A DNA stretch of 64,000 bases, taken from the NCBI RefSeq assembly GCF_039778605.1, contig NZ_CP156060.1:169501-233500 (forward strand). Direction: 5' to 3'. This DNA comes from Flavobacterium sp. WV_118_3. Lineage in GTDB: Bacteria; Bacteroidota; Bacteroidia; Flavobacteriales; Flavobacteriaceae. The notes below the pieces were generated by a model. The model searched no databases. It had not been told where the DNA came from and saw nothing but the letters and a program-made list of their open reading frames with translations. Both the position numbers and the translations under genes were made by a program. Numbering within the stretch: the first letter of the stretch is position 1; every line of letters starts with the position of its first letter. Shown here one piece after another: positions 26,542 to 36,248 of the stretch.

Positions 26542-26558
26542 AGTGTTGTGGTGTTTAA

Positions 26559-27716
26559 TTAGGAGTGACTAATTACTTTGATCGTATTTTTGACTATTTC
26601 TGCGGTTTTGCGGGCTTCGTTAATATTTTCGTTTACAATGGTTACGTGACCCATTTTACGGAAAGGACGGGTTTCTCTTTTTCCGTATATATGAGGGGTT
26701 ACACCATCGATGGCTAATATTTTTTCGATATTCTGGTAGATAACCGGACCGGAATAACCTTCTTCACCGACTAAGTTTACCATAATACCGGCAACTTTAC
26801 TATCGGTATTGCCTAAGGGTAAATCAAGAATAGCGCGGATGTGTTGTTCAAATTGCGAAGTATAGCTGGCTTCAATCGAGTAATGCCCGGAATTGTGAGG
26901 TCTCGGTGCTACTTCGTTTACCAGAATAGTGTCGTCTTCGGTTTGGAACATTTCTACCGCCAATAAACCAACATGGTTGAATTTTTCGGAAACCTGTAAT
27001 GCGATCGCCCGTGCTTTTTGTGCAACCGTTTCGTCTATACGGGCCGGACAGATTACGTATTCGACCTGATTGGCTTCCGGGTGGAATTCCATTTCGACTA
27101 CCGGATAGGTCTTGATCGATCCGGATGGTGTGCGACTTACAATTACCGCAAGTTCATTTTTAAACGGAATCATCTGCTCCGCTATACATTCGGTATCGGG
27201 TAGAGTAGTAAGGTCGCTGGCAGTACGGATAATTTTTACACCATTGCCATCATAACCAAACTGGGCACTTTTCCATACAAACGGTATGTTGGTTTCGTTG
27301 TTAGCTACCGATTGAATCAGATTGTCTTTATCGGTAAACCTACGGTAAGGTGCTGTAGGGATATTGTTTTCGGAATAAAAATCTTTTTGTCGGCCCTTAT
27401 TTTGAATTAGCCGCAGGGTCTTAGGAGATGGATAAACGGCCAGTCCTTCCTGCTCGAGTTGGTCTAAAGCGTCAAGGTTGATATTTTCGATTTCGATGGT
27501 TAGAAGGTTTACTTTTTTACCGAAACGGTATACGGTTTCGAAATCCATCAGGTCACCCTGGAAAAAACGCGTGGCTCCATATTGCGACGGTGCTTCGGCA
27601 CTTGGATCAAGGATATAGGTCTGGATGTCGAACTTACGGGTTTCGGTAAGTAGCATTTTGCCTAACTGTCCGCCACCAAGTATCCCTAATTTAAAATCAG
27701 AAGAAAAATAATTCAT
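26559..27716 (-). CDS. purK: N5-carboxyaminoimidazole ribonucleotide synthase
   Basis: PurK is an ATP-grasp enzyme that carboxylates aminoimidazole ribonucleotide with bicarbonate. The 385-residue protein begins with a Rossmann-like LGILGGGQLGKM (about 10-21). It has the ATP-grasp core FVWKSAQFGYDGNGV (about 146-160) and the metal-binding NEVAPRPHNSGHYSIEA (about 267-283). It is first in the purK-purE operon and has a near-perfect promoter just upstream. Confidence 0.96.
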   Translation of the reverse strand: MNYFSSDFKLGILGGGQLGKMLLTETRKFDIQTYILDPSAEAPSQYGATRFFQGDLMDFETVYRFGKKVNLLTIEIENINLDALDQLEQEGLAVYPSPKTLRLIQNKGRQKDFYSENNIPTAPYRRFTDKDNLIQSVANNETNIPFVWKSAQFGYDGNGVKIIRTASDLTTLPDTECIAEQMIPFKNELAVIVSRTPSGSIKTYPVVEMEFHPEANQVEYVICPARIDETVAQKARAIALQVSEKFNHVGLLAVEMFQTEDDTILVNEVAPRPHNSGHYSIEASYTSQFEQHIRAILDLPLGNTDSKVAGIMVNLVGEEGYSGPVIYQNIEKILAIDGVTPHIYGKRETRPFRKMGHVTIVNENINEARKTAEIVKNTIKVISHS

Positions 27717-27732
27717 TGTGTTGTTGTTTGTG

Positions 27733-27762
27733 CAAAGATACTTATCATAATAGAAAACACAA
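27733..27762 (-). promoter_or_regulatory. purK promoter
   Basis: On the minus strand TTG (27762-27760), a 19-base spacer and TATCTTTG (27740-27733) match the Bacteroidota consensus. The leader would be about 10 bases. Confidence 0.6.
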
Positions 27763-27929
27763 TCGTATTACTTCATATTTTGAGTTTTTCGGTTGTATGG
27801 AATTAAAATAACATATTGTACATTTTGTAACTTTAATAAAATAAACGGTGATAAATATGCGTTTTGGTTGTTAATTAAATAATATTATTGTAAATTGTGT
27901 ACTTGTTTAATTGAAAAAAACTTAAAATT

Positions 27930-29477
27930 ATGGTAAAAAGACTACTCATGATGTTAGCTTTTGTCCCGTTTATAAGTCACGGACAATTCCTGCAAAACTT
28001 CGACGGAGGAACTACTATTCCTACCGGTTGGACCGTTGTTAACGGTGGTGATACCGGAACCTGGGTAATTGTTAATTTTACCGGGGCGACCGGTATTAGT
28101 GCGCATAGTGGAACCAATGCAGCCGCTATCGGTTATGGATCAACTGCTCACGATGATTATTTGGTCACTCCGGCTGTAACGGTTACGGCAGGTGTATCGG
28201 ATTTCTTAACTTTCTGGGCAAGAAGCCGTGACCCGTTATATCCGGAAACAATCAGCGTGAAAATTTCAACTACCGGTACTGCTGCGGCTAATTTTACAGC
28301 AACTTTGGCTGCAAGTGTGGCGCCAGCAAGCGGGGCTTCTTTCTATCAATACCAATATGATTTATCTGCTTATGTCGGGCAAACAATCTATATCGGGTTT
28401 CATTCTACTACAACCGATATGTTCTATTTTGATATCGATGATGTAGAAGTAACGGCTTTACCAAGTTGTTTGGCGCCTACAAACCCGATTGTTGATGCTG
28501 TAACTGAAGCCACTGCTGCTATATCCTGGACTCCGGGAGCGGGAACAACTAATTTTGAGGTACAATATGGGGCACCTGGTTTTACTGCAGGTTCCGGTAC
28601 GGCTGCACCACCGGTTACAGGAGCTACAGCTACAACTTTGTCGGGATTAACTGCAAATACGGCTTATGAATATTATGTTCGTGCCAATTGTGGAAGTGGC
28701 AATTTTAGTGCCTGGGTAGGTCCGAGAGCATTTACAACAAGTTGTGCATCGGTAACAGCGTTTCCTTTTACAGAAAGTTTTGATGCCGCTACCATTCCAT
28801 CATGTTGGAGTAATCAAACGGTTTCCGGAACGGCAAACTGGGCGTATGTAACGGCAAATGGAAATAGCTCCATTACACCGAGAACAGGTGCCCGTATGGC
28901 GGAGTTTAGAACCACTACAACCGGAAACAAAACAAAATTAGTGTCACCTCCATTGGATTTAACGGCGGTATCCAGTCCGCAATTGAGTTTCTATTATGCT
29001 AACGTGAACTGGTTCGGTGATATCGATGAGTTGCGTGTTTACTACAAAACAAGTTCAAACGGTGCATGGACTCAAATCGGAGCAGACTATACTACGGAAC
29101 ATGCAGCCTGGACTCAGGTGACTTTATCGCTGCCAAATCCGTCAGCTACTTATTATATCGCTTTCGAAGGAACTTCAAACTGGGCAAGAGGTCTTAATCT
29201 CGATGATGTAACGGTGAGCAGTGCTTTATCGGCTGCTACATTTGATAAAGGGAATTTCAGAGCCTATCCGAACCCGGTTAAAAATATGTTGAACTTAGCA
29301 TATGATCAAACAATTTCATCTGTTGAAATTTACAATTTGTTAGGGCAAAAAGTATTGTCACAAAATATAAACCTTTCCGAGGCTCAGGTAGATATGAGTA
29401 ATTTATCTGCTGGGAACTACCTTGTGAAAGTATTTACCGGAGATGTGGTAAAAACAATTAAGATTATCAAAGAGTAA
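27930..29477 (+). CDS. Secreted protein with choice-of-anchor/fibronectin III domains and a T9SS type A sorting domain
   Basis: The 515-residue protein starts with a signal peptide (MVKRLLMMLAFVPFISHGQ). Two related beta-sandwich modules of the cleaved-adhesin/choice-of-anchor type are visible at about 20-170 and 270-430, each opening with a short F-Q/F-T...FD segment. A fibronectin type III domain lies between them (about 176-268, ending AFTTSC). The last ~75 residues are a type A sorting domain with FRAYPNPVKNML, VEIYNLLGQKVL and LSAGNYLVKVF. It should be exported by the T9SS, whose PorU and PorV are encoded in this window. The carbohydrate or surface target is not evident. Confidence 0.88.
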   Translation: MVKRLLMMLAFVPFISHGQFLQNFDGGTTIPTGWTVVNGGDTGTWVIVNFTGATGISAHSGTNAAAIGYGSTAHDDYLVTPAVTVTAGVSDFLTFWARSRDPLYPETISVKISTTGTAAANFTATLAASVAPASGASFYQYQYDLSAYVGQTIYIGFHSTTTDMFYFDIDDVEVTALPSCLAPTNPIVDAVTEATAAISWTPGAGTTNFEVQYGAPGFTAGSGTAAPPVTGATATTLSGLTANTAYEYYVRANCGSGNFSAWVGPRAFTTSCASVTAFPFTESFDAATIPSCWSNQTVSGTANWAYVTANGNSSITPRTGARMAEFRTTTTGNKTKLVSPPLDLTAVSSPQLSFYYANVNWFGDIDELRVYYKTSSNGAWTQIGADYTTEHAAWTQVTLSLPNPSATYYIAFEGTSNWARGLNLDDVTVSSALSAATFDKGNFRAYPNPVKNMLNLAYDQTISSVEIYNLLGQKVLSQNINLSEAQVDMSNLSAGNYLVKVFTGDVVKTIKIIKE

Positions 29478-29499
29478 TTTTTGATAATTAATCCTGAGA

Positions 29500-29528
29500 A
29501 ACGACTCTTTTTATAAGGGTCGTTTTTT
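29500..29528. terminator. Terminator between the T9SS cargo gene and the converging small gene
   Basis: AACGACTCTT pairs with AAGGGTCGTT (one G-T pair) and is followed by a run of eight T. It abuts the stop codon of the minus-strand gene. Confidence 0.75.
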
Positions 29529-30068
29529 TTATATCTTTTTAAGAATTTTTCGCGCTACACTTTGGTAGGCCGGCGAATGATCGGGGAAGCCTTGCTGTAG
29601 CAACTGCTTTAATTCCGGGTAAATCCAGGGGTTTTCTATGCCTAATAAGTATAAGGACTGAATGGCGTAGGCTTTTGAGGCGACTTTGGTGTCGTTGATC
29701 AGCCAGTCAAAACAGGTTTCGGTAATGATTTCAATATTTTTATCGGAAAGGAGTTTTGTTTTACGATTGTCATAGTCGACAAGAAACAGTGCGATTTTGG
29801 ATATCGAGCGCAGTGCGCTTTCATTGCGAAATTGTGGTAATGTTGCGCAAAAAATGTCTTTTTTGGGAAAAATCAGGTCGAGTTGTTGTTCGAGTACCAA
29901 CTCCATAATCCAGCAGGCTTTGTGGTGGTTTTTGTCGGTTATTGTTATTGCAACCGTAAACAGATCGTTAAATAATGATGGATTGTTGAAGATATAAACT
30001 GCGTTTTCTTCCCGACTGGCACGATGAGCGGTACTGTTTGTGATTTTGTTATATAAAATTTCGTTCAT
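29529..30068 (-). CDS. Small helical (HEAT-repeat-like) protein, function unknown
   Basis: The 179-residue protein is almost entirely predicted helix, with repeated helix pairs such as SISKIALFLVDYDN, CFDWLINDTKVASKAYAIQSLYLLG and a closing YQSVARKILKKI. The pattern resembles HEAT/ARM-like repeats. There is no signal peptide. I do not recognise a characterised family. It is convergent with the T9SS cargo gene and divergent from hpt. Confidence 0.6.
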   Translation of the reverse strand: MNEILYNKITNSTAHRASREENAVYIFNNPSLFNDLFTVAITITDKNHHKACWIMELVLEQQLDLIFPKKDIFCATLPQFRNESALRSISKIALFLVDYDNRKTKLLSDKNIEIITETCFDWLINDTKVASKAYAIQSLYLLGIENPWIYPELKQLLQQGFPDHSPAYQSVARKILKKI

Positions 30069-30158
30069 TTTTTTCCTGAAATCTTCATCGAAAATACAAA
30101 ATAATTTAAAAATTTATAATTCTTAATTGTTAATTATCAATTGTCCAACGGCAATTAG

Positions 30159-30166
30159 TATCTTTG
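30159..30166 (+). promoter_or_regulatory. -7 element of the hpt promoter
   Basis: TATCTTTG matches TAnnTTTG. A TTG at 30141-30143 is 15 bases upstream, a slightly short spacing. The ATG follows 22 bases later. Confidence 0.45.
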
Positions 30167-30187
30167 CCAATTATTCTAAAGGTTACA

Positions 30188-30718
30188 ATGGAAATACAAC
30201 TTCACGACAAACAATTTGTCCCGTTTCTTTCGGCAAAAGAAATCGATGCCGCTATTGCGAAAATGGCCGATGCCGTTGCAAAAGATATGAATGGTGAAAT
30301 ACCGGTTTTTGTAGGTGTACTTAACGGGGCCTTTATGGTGGTGTCCGATTTTATGAAGCACTATAAACACGATTGTGAATTGAGCTTTGTTAAAATGGCT
30401 TCTTACGACGGAATGCAAACCACACACGAGGTAAAACAACTGATCGGTTTAAATCAGGATATTACCGGAAGATCGGTAGTGATCATTGAAGATATAGTAG
30501 ATACCGGAAATACCATAGTGGAATTACAGAAAATGTTTGCAGATAAAGGCGTGAAGCAATTGAAATTTGCGACACTTTTCCTCAAACCGGAAGCCTACGA
30601 TAAGGATATCACGATCGATTATATCGGATTGGAAATTCCAAATAAGTTTATCGTCGGATTCGGATTGGATTACGACGGATTAGGACGTAATATCCCGGAA
30701 GTTTATCAATTAAAATAA
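30188..30718 (+). CDS. hpt: Hypoxanthine phosphoribosyltransferase
   Basis: The enzyme salvages hypoxanthine (and usually guanine) to the nucleotide using PRPP. The ATG at 30188 (MEIQLHDK) is chosen; an in-frame codon at 30164 falls in the promoter. The 176-residue protein has the PRPP-binding motif VVIIEDIVDTGNT near residues 98-110 and the N-terminal VGVLNGAFMV loop. It is first in a run with adk, a CNNM-type gene and obgE, all in the same direction. Confidence 0.94.
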   Translation: MEIQLHDKQFVPFLSAKEIDAAIAKMADAVAKDMNGEIPVFVGVLNGAFMVVSDFMKHYKHDCELSFVKMASYDGMQTTHEVKQLIGLNQDITGRSVVIIEDIVDTGNTIVELQKMFADKGVKQLKFATLFLKPEAYDKDITIDYIGLEIPNKFIVGFGLDYDGLGRNIPEVYQLK

Positions 30719-30765
30719 CACAGAAAAAATAACTATAAAACCATCATAACAACAATTTAATTAAA

Positions 30766-31338
30766 ATGATTAATATCGTATTATTTGGAAAGCCCGGAGC
30801 CGGAAAAGGGACACAAGCCGAATTTTTAAAAGAAAAATACAACTTAATACACATTTCAACCGGTGACGTTTTCCGTTATAACATTAAAAATGAAACCGTA
30901 TTAGGAAAGGAAGCCAAAACCTATATCGATCGTGGCGATTTGGTTCCGGACAGTCTTACTATTAAAATGCTTCAGGATGAAGTAGAGAAAAACCCGGAAG
31001 CGAGCGGTTTTCTTTTTGATGGTTTTCCGAGAACAATTGCACAGGCCGAAGCGCTGGATGCGTTCCTGAATTCCAAAAACTGGGAAGTAACCGCAACGAT
31101 TGCGTTGGAAGCCGATGATGAAATTCTGGTACAACGATTGTTGGAAAGAGGAAAAACATCGGGAAGACCGGACGATCAGGATGAAGAAAAAATCAGAAAC
31201 CGTTACCAGGAATATAACGAAAAAACAGCGCCGCTAATGGAATATTACAGTGCACAGCAAAAATTCCACGCGGTGAATGGAATCGGTTCCATTGCCGAAA
31301 TTACCGAAAGACTAAGCAATGTAATTGAAAAATTATAA
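30766..31338 (+). CDS. adk: Adenylate kinase
   Basis: Adenylate kinase interconverts ATP+AMP and 2 ADP. The 190-residue protein has the P-loop GKPGAGKGTQ at 8-17, the AMP-binding ISTGDVFR near 31-38, DGFPRT near 85-90 and a short LID (the form without the four-Cys zinc LID), with GKTSGRPDD near 129-137. It sits 47 bases after hpt. Confidence 0.97.
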   Translation: MINIVLFGKPGAGKGTQAEFLKEKYNLIHISTGDVFRYNIKNETVLGKEAKTYIDRGDLVPDSLTIKMLQDEVEKNPEASGFLFDGFPRTIAQAEALDAFLNSKNWEVTATIALEADDEILVQRLLERGKTSGRPDDQDEEKIRNRYQEYNEKTAPLMEYYSAQQKFHAVNGIGSIAEITERLSNVIEKL

Positions 31339-31433
31339 GCCGTCCCGGTGAACAATAAATAGAATACTAACGATAAAAAAATAATAAAAAATCAGGTAAA
31401 ACTGATATCATAACTAATATACAATCCTAAATT

Positions 31434-32708
31434 TTGGAAATAATAATAATTTTCTTTCTAATCCTTTTAAACGGAGTTTTCTCCATGTCGGAAATAGCAC
31501 TTATTTCAGCTCGTAAAAACCGTTTGGAAACCGCCGCGAAAAAAGGAAATACCAGTGCAAAAACAGCTTTAGAACTGGCTAATTCACCCAATAAATTCCT
31601 GTCGACCGTTCAGATCGGAATTACACTAATCGGAATTCTAACCGGTATTTATAGTGGTGATAACGTTACCGGCGACGTAAAACTGTTTTTAGAAGGATTT
31701 GAAATGTTCAGACCTTATTCGCAAACACTGGCTGTAGGTATTGTAGTTGTGATTTTAACGTTTTTCTCCCTGGTTTTAGGGGAGTTACTACCCAAACGAA
31801 TCGGATTAAATTACCCGGAAGCGATTGCTAAAACGGTAGCGGTCCCGATGAAAGTGGTTTCGATTGTAACGGCACCTTTTATCTGGTTGTTGACCGCATC
31901 GACCGATTTTGTGCTAAACGTGTTGAAAATTAAGCCAACGGCCGATGGGAAAGTAACCGAAGAAGAAATTAAAGCCATCATTAAAGAAGGTACCGAAGGC
32001 GGGGAAGTGCAGGAAATCGAACAGGACATCGTGGAACGTGTTTTCCATATCGGTGACCGTAAGGTTAATTCCCTGATGACGCATCGTAAAGCAGTGGTGT
32101 ATCTGTCGTTGGAAGATGATGTAAACGAACAAAAAGAAAAGGTGCTGGAAGAAATCCACTCCGTATATCCGGTGTGTGAAGACAATCTGGATGAGGTCGT
32201 TGGTGTCGTGTTGTTAAAAGACTTGTTTGCGAGTTTTGAAAAAGGCGATTTCGACCTGAAGGCGATTGTGAAAGAACCGGTTTACCTTATTGAACATACG
32301 TCGGCCTATAAAGCACTGGAGCTTTTTAAGAAAACGAAAGTACATTATGCTCTGATTACCGACGAATATGGTGTGGTACAAGGGATTATTACACTAAACG
32401 ATATTCTGGAAGCACTTGTTGGTGATGCAGCCGAGTTCTACGAAGAGGAATTTCAGCTGGTAGCCCGCGAAGACGGAACCTGGTTGGTAGACGGACATTA
32501 TTCGTTGCACGACTTCCTGACCTATTTCGATATGGATGATCTGATTAACGATTATGACGTTACAACTGTAAGCGGATTGATCATGACCGAATTGTCCTAT
32601 ATTCCAAAAGTTGGCGAAAAGCTGATCTGGAATAAAATGGAACTGGAAGTGATCGACATGGACGGTGTGAAAATCGATAAAGTATTAGTACGCTCATTAA
32701 AAGAGTAA
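31434..32708 (+). CDS. CNNM/CorC-HlyC-type transporter (DUF21, CBS pair), TTG start
   Basis: The 424-residue inner-membrane protein has an N-terminal DUF21/CNNM region with hydrophobic segments near 1-22, 63-83, 103-125 and 138-158. A tandem CBS-domain pair follows (about 210-335, including LMTHRKAVVYL and HYALITDEYGVVQGIITLND). A C-terminal CorC/HlyC domain (GTWLVDGHYSLHDF onward) completes it. CNNM/CorC proteins are linked to Mg or Co transport. The TTG at 31434 is chosen because the first transmembrane segment (EIIIIFFLILLNGVFS) must be included; the first ATG would cut it off. The gene lies between adk and obgE. Confidence 0.85.
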   Translation: MEIIIIFFLILLNGVFSMSEIALISARKNRLETAAKKGNTSAKTALELANSPNKFLSTVQIGITLIGILTGIYSGDNVTGDVKLFLEGFEMFRPYSQTLAVGIVVVILTFFSLVLGELLPKRIGLNYPEAIAKTVAVPMKVVSIVTAPFIWLLTASTDFVLNVLKIKPTADGKVTEEEIKAIIKEGTEGGEVQEIEQDIVERVFHIGDRKVNSLMTHRKAVVYLSLEDDVNEQKEKVLEEIHSVYPVCEDNLDEVVGVVLLKDLFASFEKGDFDLKAIVKEPVYLIEHTSAYKALELFKKTKVHYALITDEYGVVQGIITLNDILEALVGDAAEFYEEEFQLVAREDGTWLVDGHYSLHDFLTYFDMDDLINDYDVTTVSGLIMTELSYIPKVGEKLIWNKMELEVIDMDGVKIDKVLVRSLKE

Positions 32709-32750
32709 GCTGCTTTTAGTGCTTACTATTGAAAAACAAAATAAAATTAA

Positions 32751-33752
32751 ATGACAGAAGGGAATTTTGTAGACTACGTAAAAATTTATGTTTCTTCCGG
32801 TAAAGGAGGGAAAGGGTCTACGCATTTGCATCGGGAGAAATTTATTGAAAAAGGGGGTCCCGATGGTGGAGATGGTGGTCGCGGTGGTCACGTATATCTG
32901 GTTGGGAACAAAGGTCTTTGGACATTGTTTCACCTTAAATTTGCACGCCATATCAAAGCCGGACACGGAGGAGACGGTGGTAGTGCGAGAAGTACCGGTG
33001 CCGATGGAGACGATAAATATATCGAAGTGCCATTGGGAACAGTGGTACGCGACAAAGAAACCAATGAAATACTTTTTGAAATAACCGAAGACGGTGAAAA
33101 AAAGATCCTTGTAAAAGGAGGTAAAGGTGGTTTGGGGAACTGGCATTTTAGAAGTTCAACCAACCAGACACCGCGTTATTCGCAACCGGGTATGCCGGCC
33201 GAAGAAATGGATGTGATCCTGGAGTTAAAAGTATTGGCCGATGTCGGACTGGTAGGATTTCCGAATGCCGGAAAATCGACCTTATTATCCGTATTGACTT
33301 CGGCGAAACCAAAAATTGCCGATTATCCGTTTACGACTTTAAAACCGAATCTGGGAATTGTGGCGTACCGCGATTTTCAATCGTTTGTGATTGCCGATAT
33401 TCCGGGAATCATTGAAGGTGCGGCCGAAGGTAAAGGATTAGGACATTATTTCCTACGCCATATCGAACGAAACTCAACCTTGTTGTTTCTGGTTCCGGCG
33501 GATGCTCCGGATATCAAAAAAGAATACGATATTTTGTTGGATGAGTTACGTCGTTACAATCCGGAAATGTTGGATAAGGATCGTTTGGTTGTGATTTCGA
33601 AATCGGATATGCTCGACGACGAGTTAAAAGCCGAAATGAAAGCACAATTGGATAAGGAATTTAAAGGAATTCCGTATTTGTTTATCTCGTCGGTTGCCCA
33701 ACAGGGATTAACCGAGTTAAAAGATAAATTATGGCAAATGCTTAATCAGTAA
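32751..33752 (+). CDS. obgE: Obg-family GTPase
   Basis: Obg is an essential ribosome-associated GTPase involved in 50S assembly and stress response. The 333-residue protein has the glycine-rich Obg domain at residues 1-158 ([29 protein letters not shown]) and a G domain with GFPNAGKST near 166-174, [17 protein letters not shown] and SKSD. It lacks the OCT C-terminal domain of some Obg proteins. It closes the hpt-adk-CNNM-obg run and is followed by a terminator. Confidence 0.96.
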   Translation: MTEGNFVDYVKIYVSSGKGGKGSTHLHREKFIEKGGPDGGDGGRGGHVYLVGNKGLWTLFHLKFARHIKAGHGGDGGSARSTGADGDDKYIEVPLGTVVRDKETNEILFEITEDGEKKILVKGGKGGLGNWHFRSSTNQTPRYSQPGMPAEEMDVILELKVLADVGLVGFPNAGKSTLLSVLTSAKPKIADYPFTTLKPNLGIVAYRDFQSFVIADIPGIIEGAAEGKGLGHYFLRHIERNSTLLFLVPADAPDIKKEYDILLDELRRYNPEMLDKDRLVVISKSDMLDDELKAEMKAQLDKEFKGIPYLFISSVAQQGLTELKDKLWQMLNQ

Positions 33753-33774
33753 CACGATAGCTATAAAAAATAGT

Positions 33775-33807
33775 AAAAAGAGGGGTCCGTTTCGGAGGCC
33801 TCTTTTT
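33775..33807 (+). terminator. Rho-independent terminator after obgE
   Basis: AAAAAGAGG at 33775-33783 pairs with CCTCTTTTT at 33799-33807, with inner pairs (TCC/GGA) and a T-rich tail. Confidence 0.8.
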
Positions 33808-33943
33808 ATTTTATGTCAGTTTTGATCAATAGATAGTAAAATAAAAAGTTAAAGTTATTTTGTTATAGATTTTTATAAACCCTTTTTTTTATAAAATTCT
33901 TAAAAAGAGGTATATTCGCGTCACTAAAAATAACAGATTTATT

Positions 33944-36091
33944 ATGAAAAAAATTATTTTATCCTTAATTGCTACGATACTGCTTGTACCTGCAAGTGTT
34001 AGAGCAGACGAAGGGATGTGGTTTTTGATGTTTATCGAGCGTTTAAACCACAGGGATATGCAAAAAATGGGATTGCAGTTAACCGCTGAGGAAATCTACA
34101 GTATTAACCACCACAGTCTTAAAGATGCAATCGTTCAGTTTAACGGAGGTTGTACTGCCGAAATGATTTCTAAAGACGGATTGGTATTAACAAACCACCA
34201 CTGTGGTTATGATGCAATCGCAGAATTGTCTTCTCCGGAAGCCAACTACCTTAAAAATGGTTTCTGGGCTGCCAACAGAAAAGCAGAACTAAAACCGAAA
34301 AGCTTATTCGTTCGTTTCTTCGTTCGTATGGACGATGTGTCAAAAAGAATTTTATCGAAAGTAAACGATAAAATGACTGAGGCTGAGCGTGAAGCAGCAA
34401 TCAACAAAGAAATTGCACTTATTGAAAAAGAAAACAACGAAGGTGGGAAATACACCGTTTCGGTTCGTCCGTTTTTCCAGGGTAACGAATATTACTATTT
34501 CGTGTATCAGGATTATAAAGATGTACGTTTAGTAGGAACGCCTCCTGAAAATATTGGAAAATTTGGTGGAGATACCGATAACTGGGAGTGGCCACGTCAC
34601 ACAGGTGACTTCTCTATGTTCCGTGTGTATGCAGATGCAAACGGAAACCCGGCTGAATATTCTCCAAACAATGTGCCATTACAACCAAAACACCACTTAC
34701 CGGTTAACCTTGGTGGTGTAAAAGAAAATGATTTCGCAATGATCTTAGGATATCCAGGTAGAACAAACCGTTGGATGCCAGCTGGCGGAATCGAGCAAAA
34801 CGTAAAATTCGCGTACCCGGCTTGGGTTGAAGGTTCAAAAATGGGAATGGATAAAATGAAAACCCATATGGATCAAAGCGATGCGGTACGTTTAATGTAT
34901 GCCTCTAAATATGCGTCATTGGCAAACTACTGGAAAAACCGTCAGGGAATGATCGACGCGTTAACAAAATTCGGTACTGCTAAAACAAAAGCAGCTCAGG
35001 AAGCGAAATTCGACAAATGGGCGAATCAGAAAGAAAACAAAGAAAAGTATGGTCATGTGGTGGAAACCATCAATAAATACTATGCTTTAACAAATGAAAA
35101 AGCACGTCATGATAACTATTTAATGACGATGTTACGTTCTAGTGCTTTCGGTACGATTTCAAGAACTATGGGTAGACAATTGGAAAATTACGCAAAAGCA
35201 GATGAAGCCAAACGTAAAGAAATGTACCCGGGTCTTGTTGAAATGATCGACGAATTCTACAAAGAAGCGTATATTCCGGCTGAAAAAGATATCCTTGCGG
35301 GTCAGTTAAACCTATATGCTACAAAAGCAGGATATACATTGGCGCCAATGGTAGAGAAATTAGGAAAAGAGAACAACAACAATTTTACAAAATATGTAAA
35401 CAATGCATTTGATAGCAGTGTGTTCGCTTCTCCGGAAAAAGTAAAAGCGTTTTTACAAAACCCTAACGCGACTACGATTACAAACGATCCGTTAGTAGTA
35501 TTGTCGAATGACTTATTAAACCACTACAACGCAAAATCGGAAGTGATCTCTAAAGCACAAAACGATTTCGGAGCATCTTTCCGTTTATTGGTTCAAGGAT
35601 TACGTGATTCAAAATTAGGTCCTATCAAATATCCGGATGCAAACTCAACACTACGTTTAACGTACGGAAAAGTTCGCGCTTTGCCAGCTGACAAACGTAA
35701 TGATGCGAAAGTAAATAACTATACGACTATGGACGGTATGGTTAAAAAATACAAAAAAGGTGACGAAGAATTCGACTTACCGGTTCGTTTAATGGACATG
35801 AACAAAGTAAAAGACTACGGTCGTTATGCAGATAAAGACGGTTCTATGCACGTGAACTTCTTAACCGATAACGATATTACAGGTGGTAACTCTGGTTCTC
35901 CGGTATTAAACGGTAAAGGGGAATTAATCGGTTTGGCATTCGACGGAAACATCGAAGCGATGGCGGGTGACGTGATCTTTGACAAAAACTTACAAAGAAC
36001 TATCAACGTGGATATTCGTTATGTATTATGGGTGATCGACAAGTTCTCCAATGCAAAACACATCGTTGACGAAATGACAATCGTGAAATAA
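33944..36091 (+). CDS. S46-family dipeptidyl-peptidase, DPP7-like
   Basis: S46 peptidases are periplasmic serine enzymes that remove dipeptides from oligopeptides. The 715-residue protein has a signal peptide (ending near ASVRADEGMW). The catalytic histidine lies in TNHHCGY (His85/His86) and the catalytic serine Ser650 in GGNSGSPVLN. A glycine in the LAFDGN segment just after the active site matches the DPP7 form; DPP11 has arginine there, so specificity for hydrophobic rather than acidic residues is inferred. Growth on peptides, common in this group, would use it. It is flanked by terminators, so it is a single-gene unit. Confidence 0.92.
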   Translation: MKKIILSLIATILLVPASVRADEGMWFLMFIERLNHRDMQKMGLQLTAEEIYSINHHSLKDAIVQFNGGCTAEMISKDGLVLTNHHCGYDAIAELSSPEANYLKNGFWAANRKAELKPKSLFVRFFVRMDDVSKRILSKVNDKMTEAEREAAINKEIALIEKENNEGGKYTVSVRPFFQGNEYYYFVYQDYKDVRLVGTPPENIGKFGGDTDNWEWPRHTGDFSMFRVYADANGNPAEYSPNNVPLQPKHHLPVNLGGVKENDFAMILGYPGRTNRWMPAGGIEQNVKFAYPAWVEGSKMGMDKMKTHMDQSDAVRLMYASKYASLANYWKNRQGMIDALTKFGTAKTKAAQEAKFDKWANQKENKEKYGHVVETINKYYALTNEKARHDNYLMTMLRSSAFGTISRTMGRQLENYAKADEAKRKEMYPGLVEMIDEFYKEAYIPAEKDILAGQLNLYATKAGYTLAPMVEKLGKENNNNFTKYVNNAFDSSVFASPEKVKAFLQNPNATTITNDPLVVLSNDLLNHYNAKSEVISKAQNDFGASFRLLVQGLRDSKLGPIKYPDANSTLRLTYGKVRALPADKRNDAKVNNYTTMDGMVKKYKKGDEEFDLPVRLMDMNKVKDYGRYADKDGSMHVNFLTDNDITGGNSGSPVLNGKGELIGLAFDGNIEAMAGDVIFDKNLQRTINVDIRYVLWVIDKFSNAKHIVDEMTIVK

Positions 36092-36113
36092 TTCCGATTC
36101 GTTTTCTAACTAT

Positions 36114-36143
36114 AAAACCGCTTCAATTCGAAGCGGTTTTTTT
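36114..36143 (+). terminator. Rho-independent terminator after the S46 peptidase
   Basis: AACCGCTTC (36116-36124) pairs with GAAGCGGTT (36130-36138), followed by a T-run. Confidence 0.85.
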
Positions 36144-36248
36144 ATTGATATAACATACTAAATATTCCGAAAAATTGTTTGGTCAGTATCGGTACGAATT
36201 TTGTAAGTTTAATACCGTATTTGAAACGATACTTTACCTTTAAAACAG

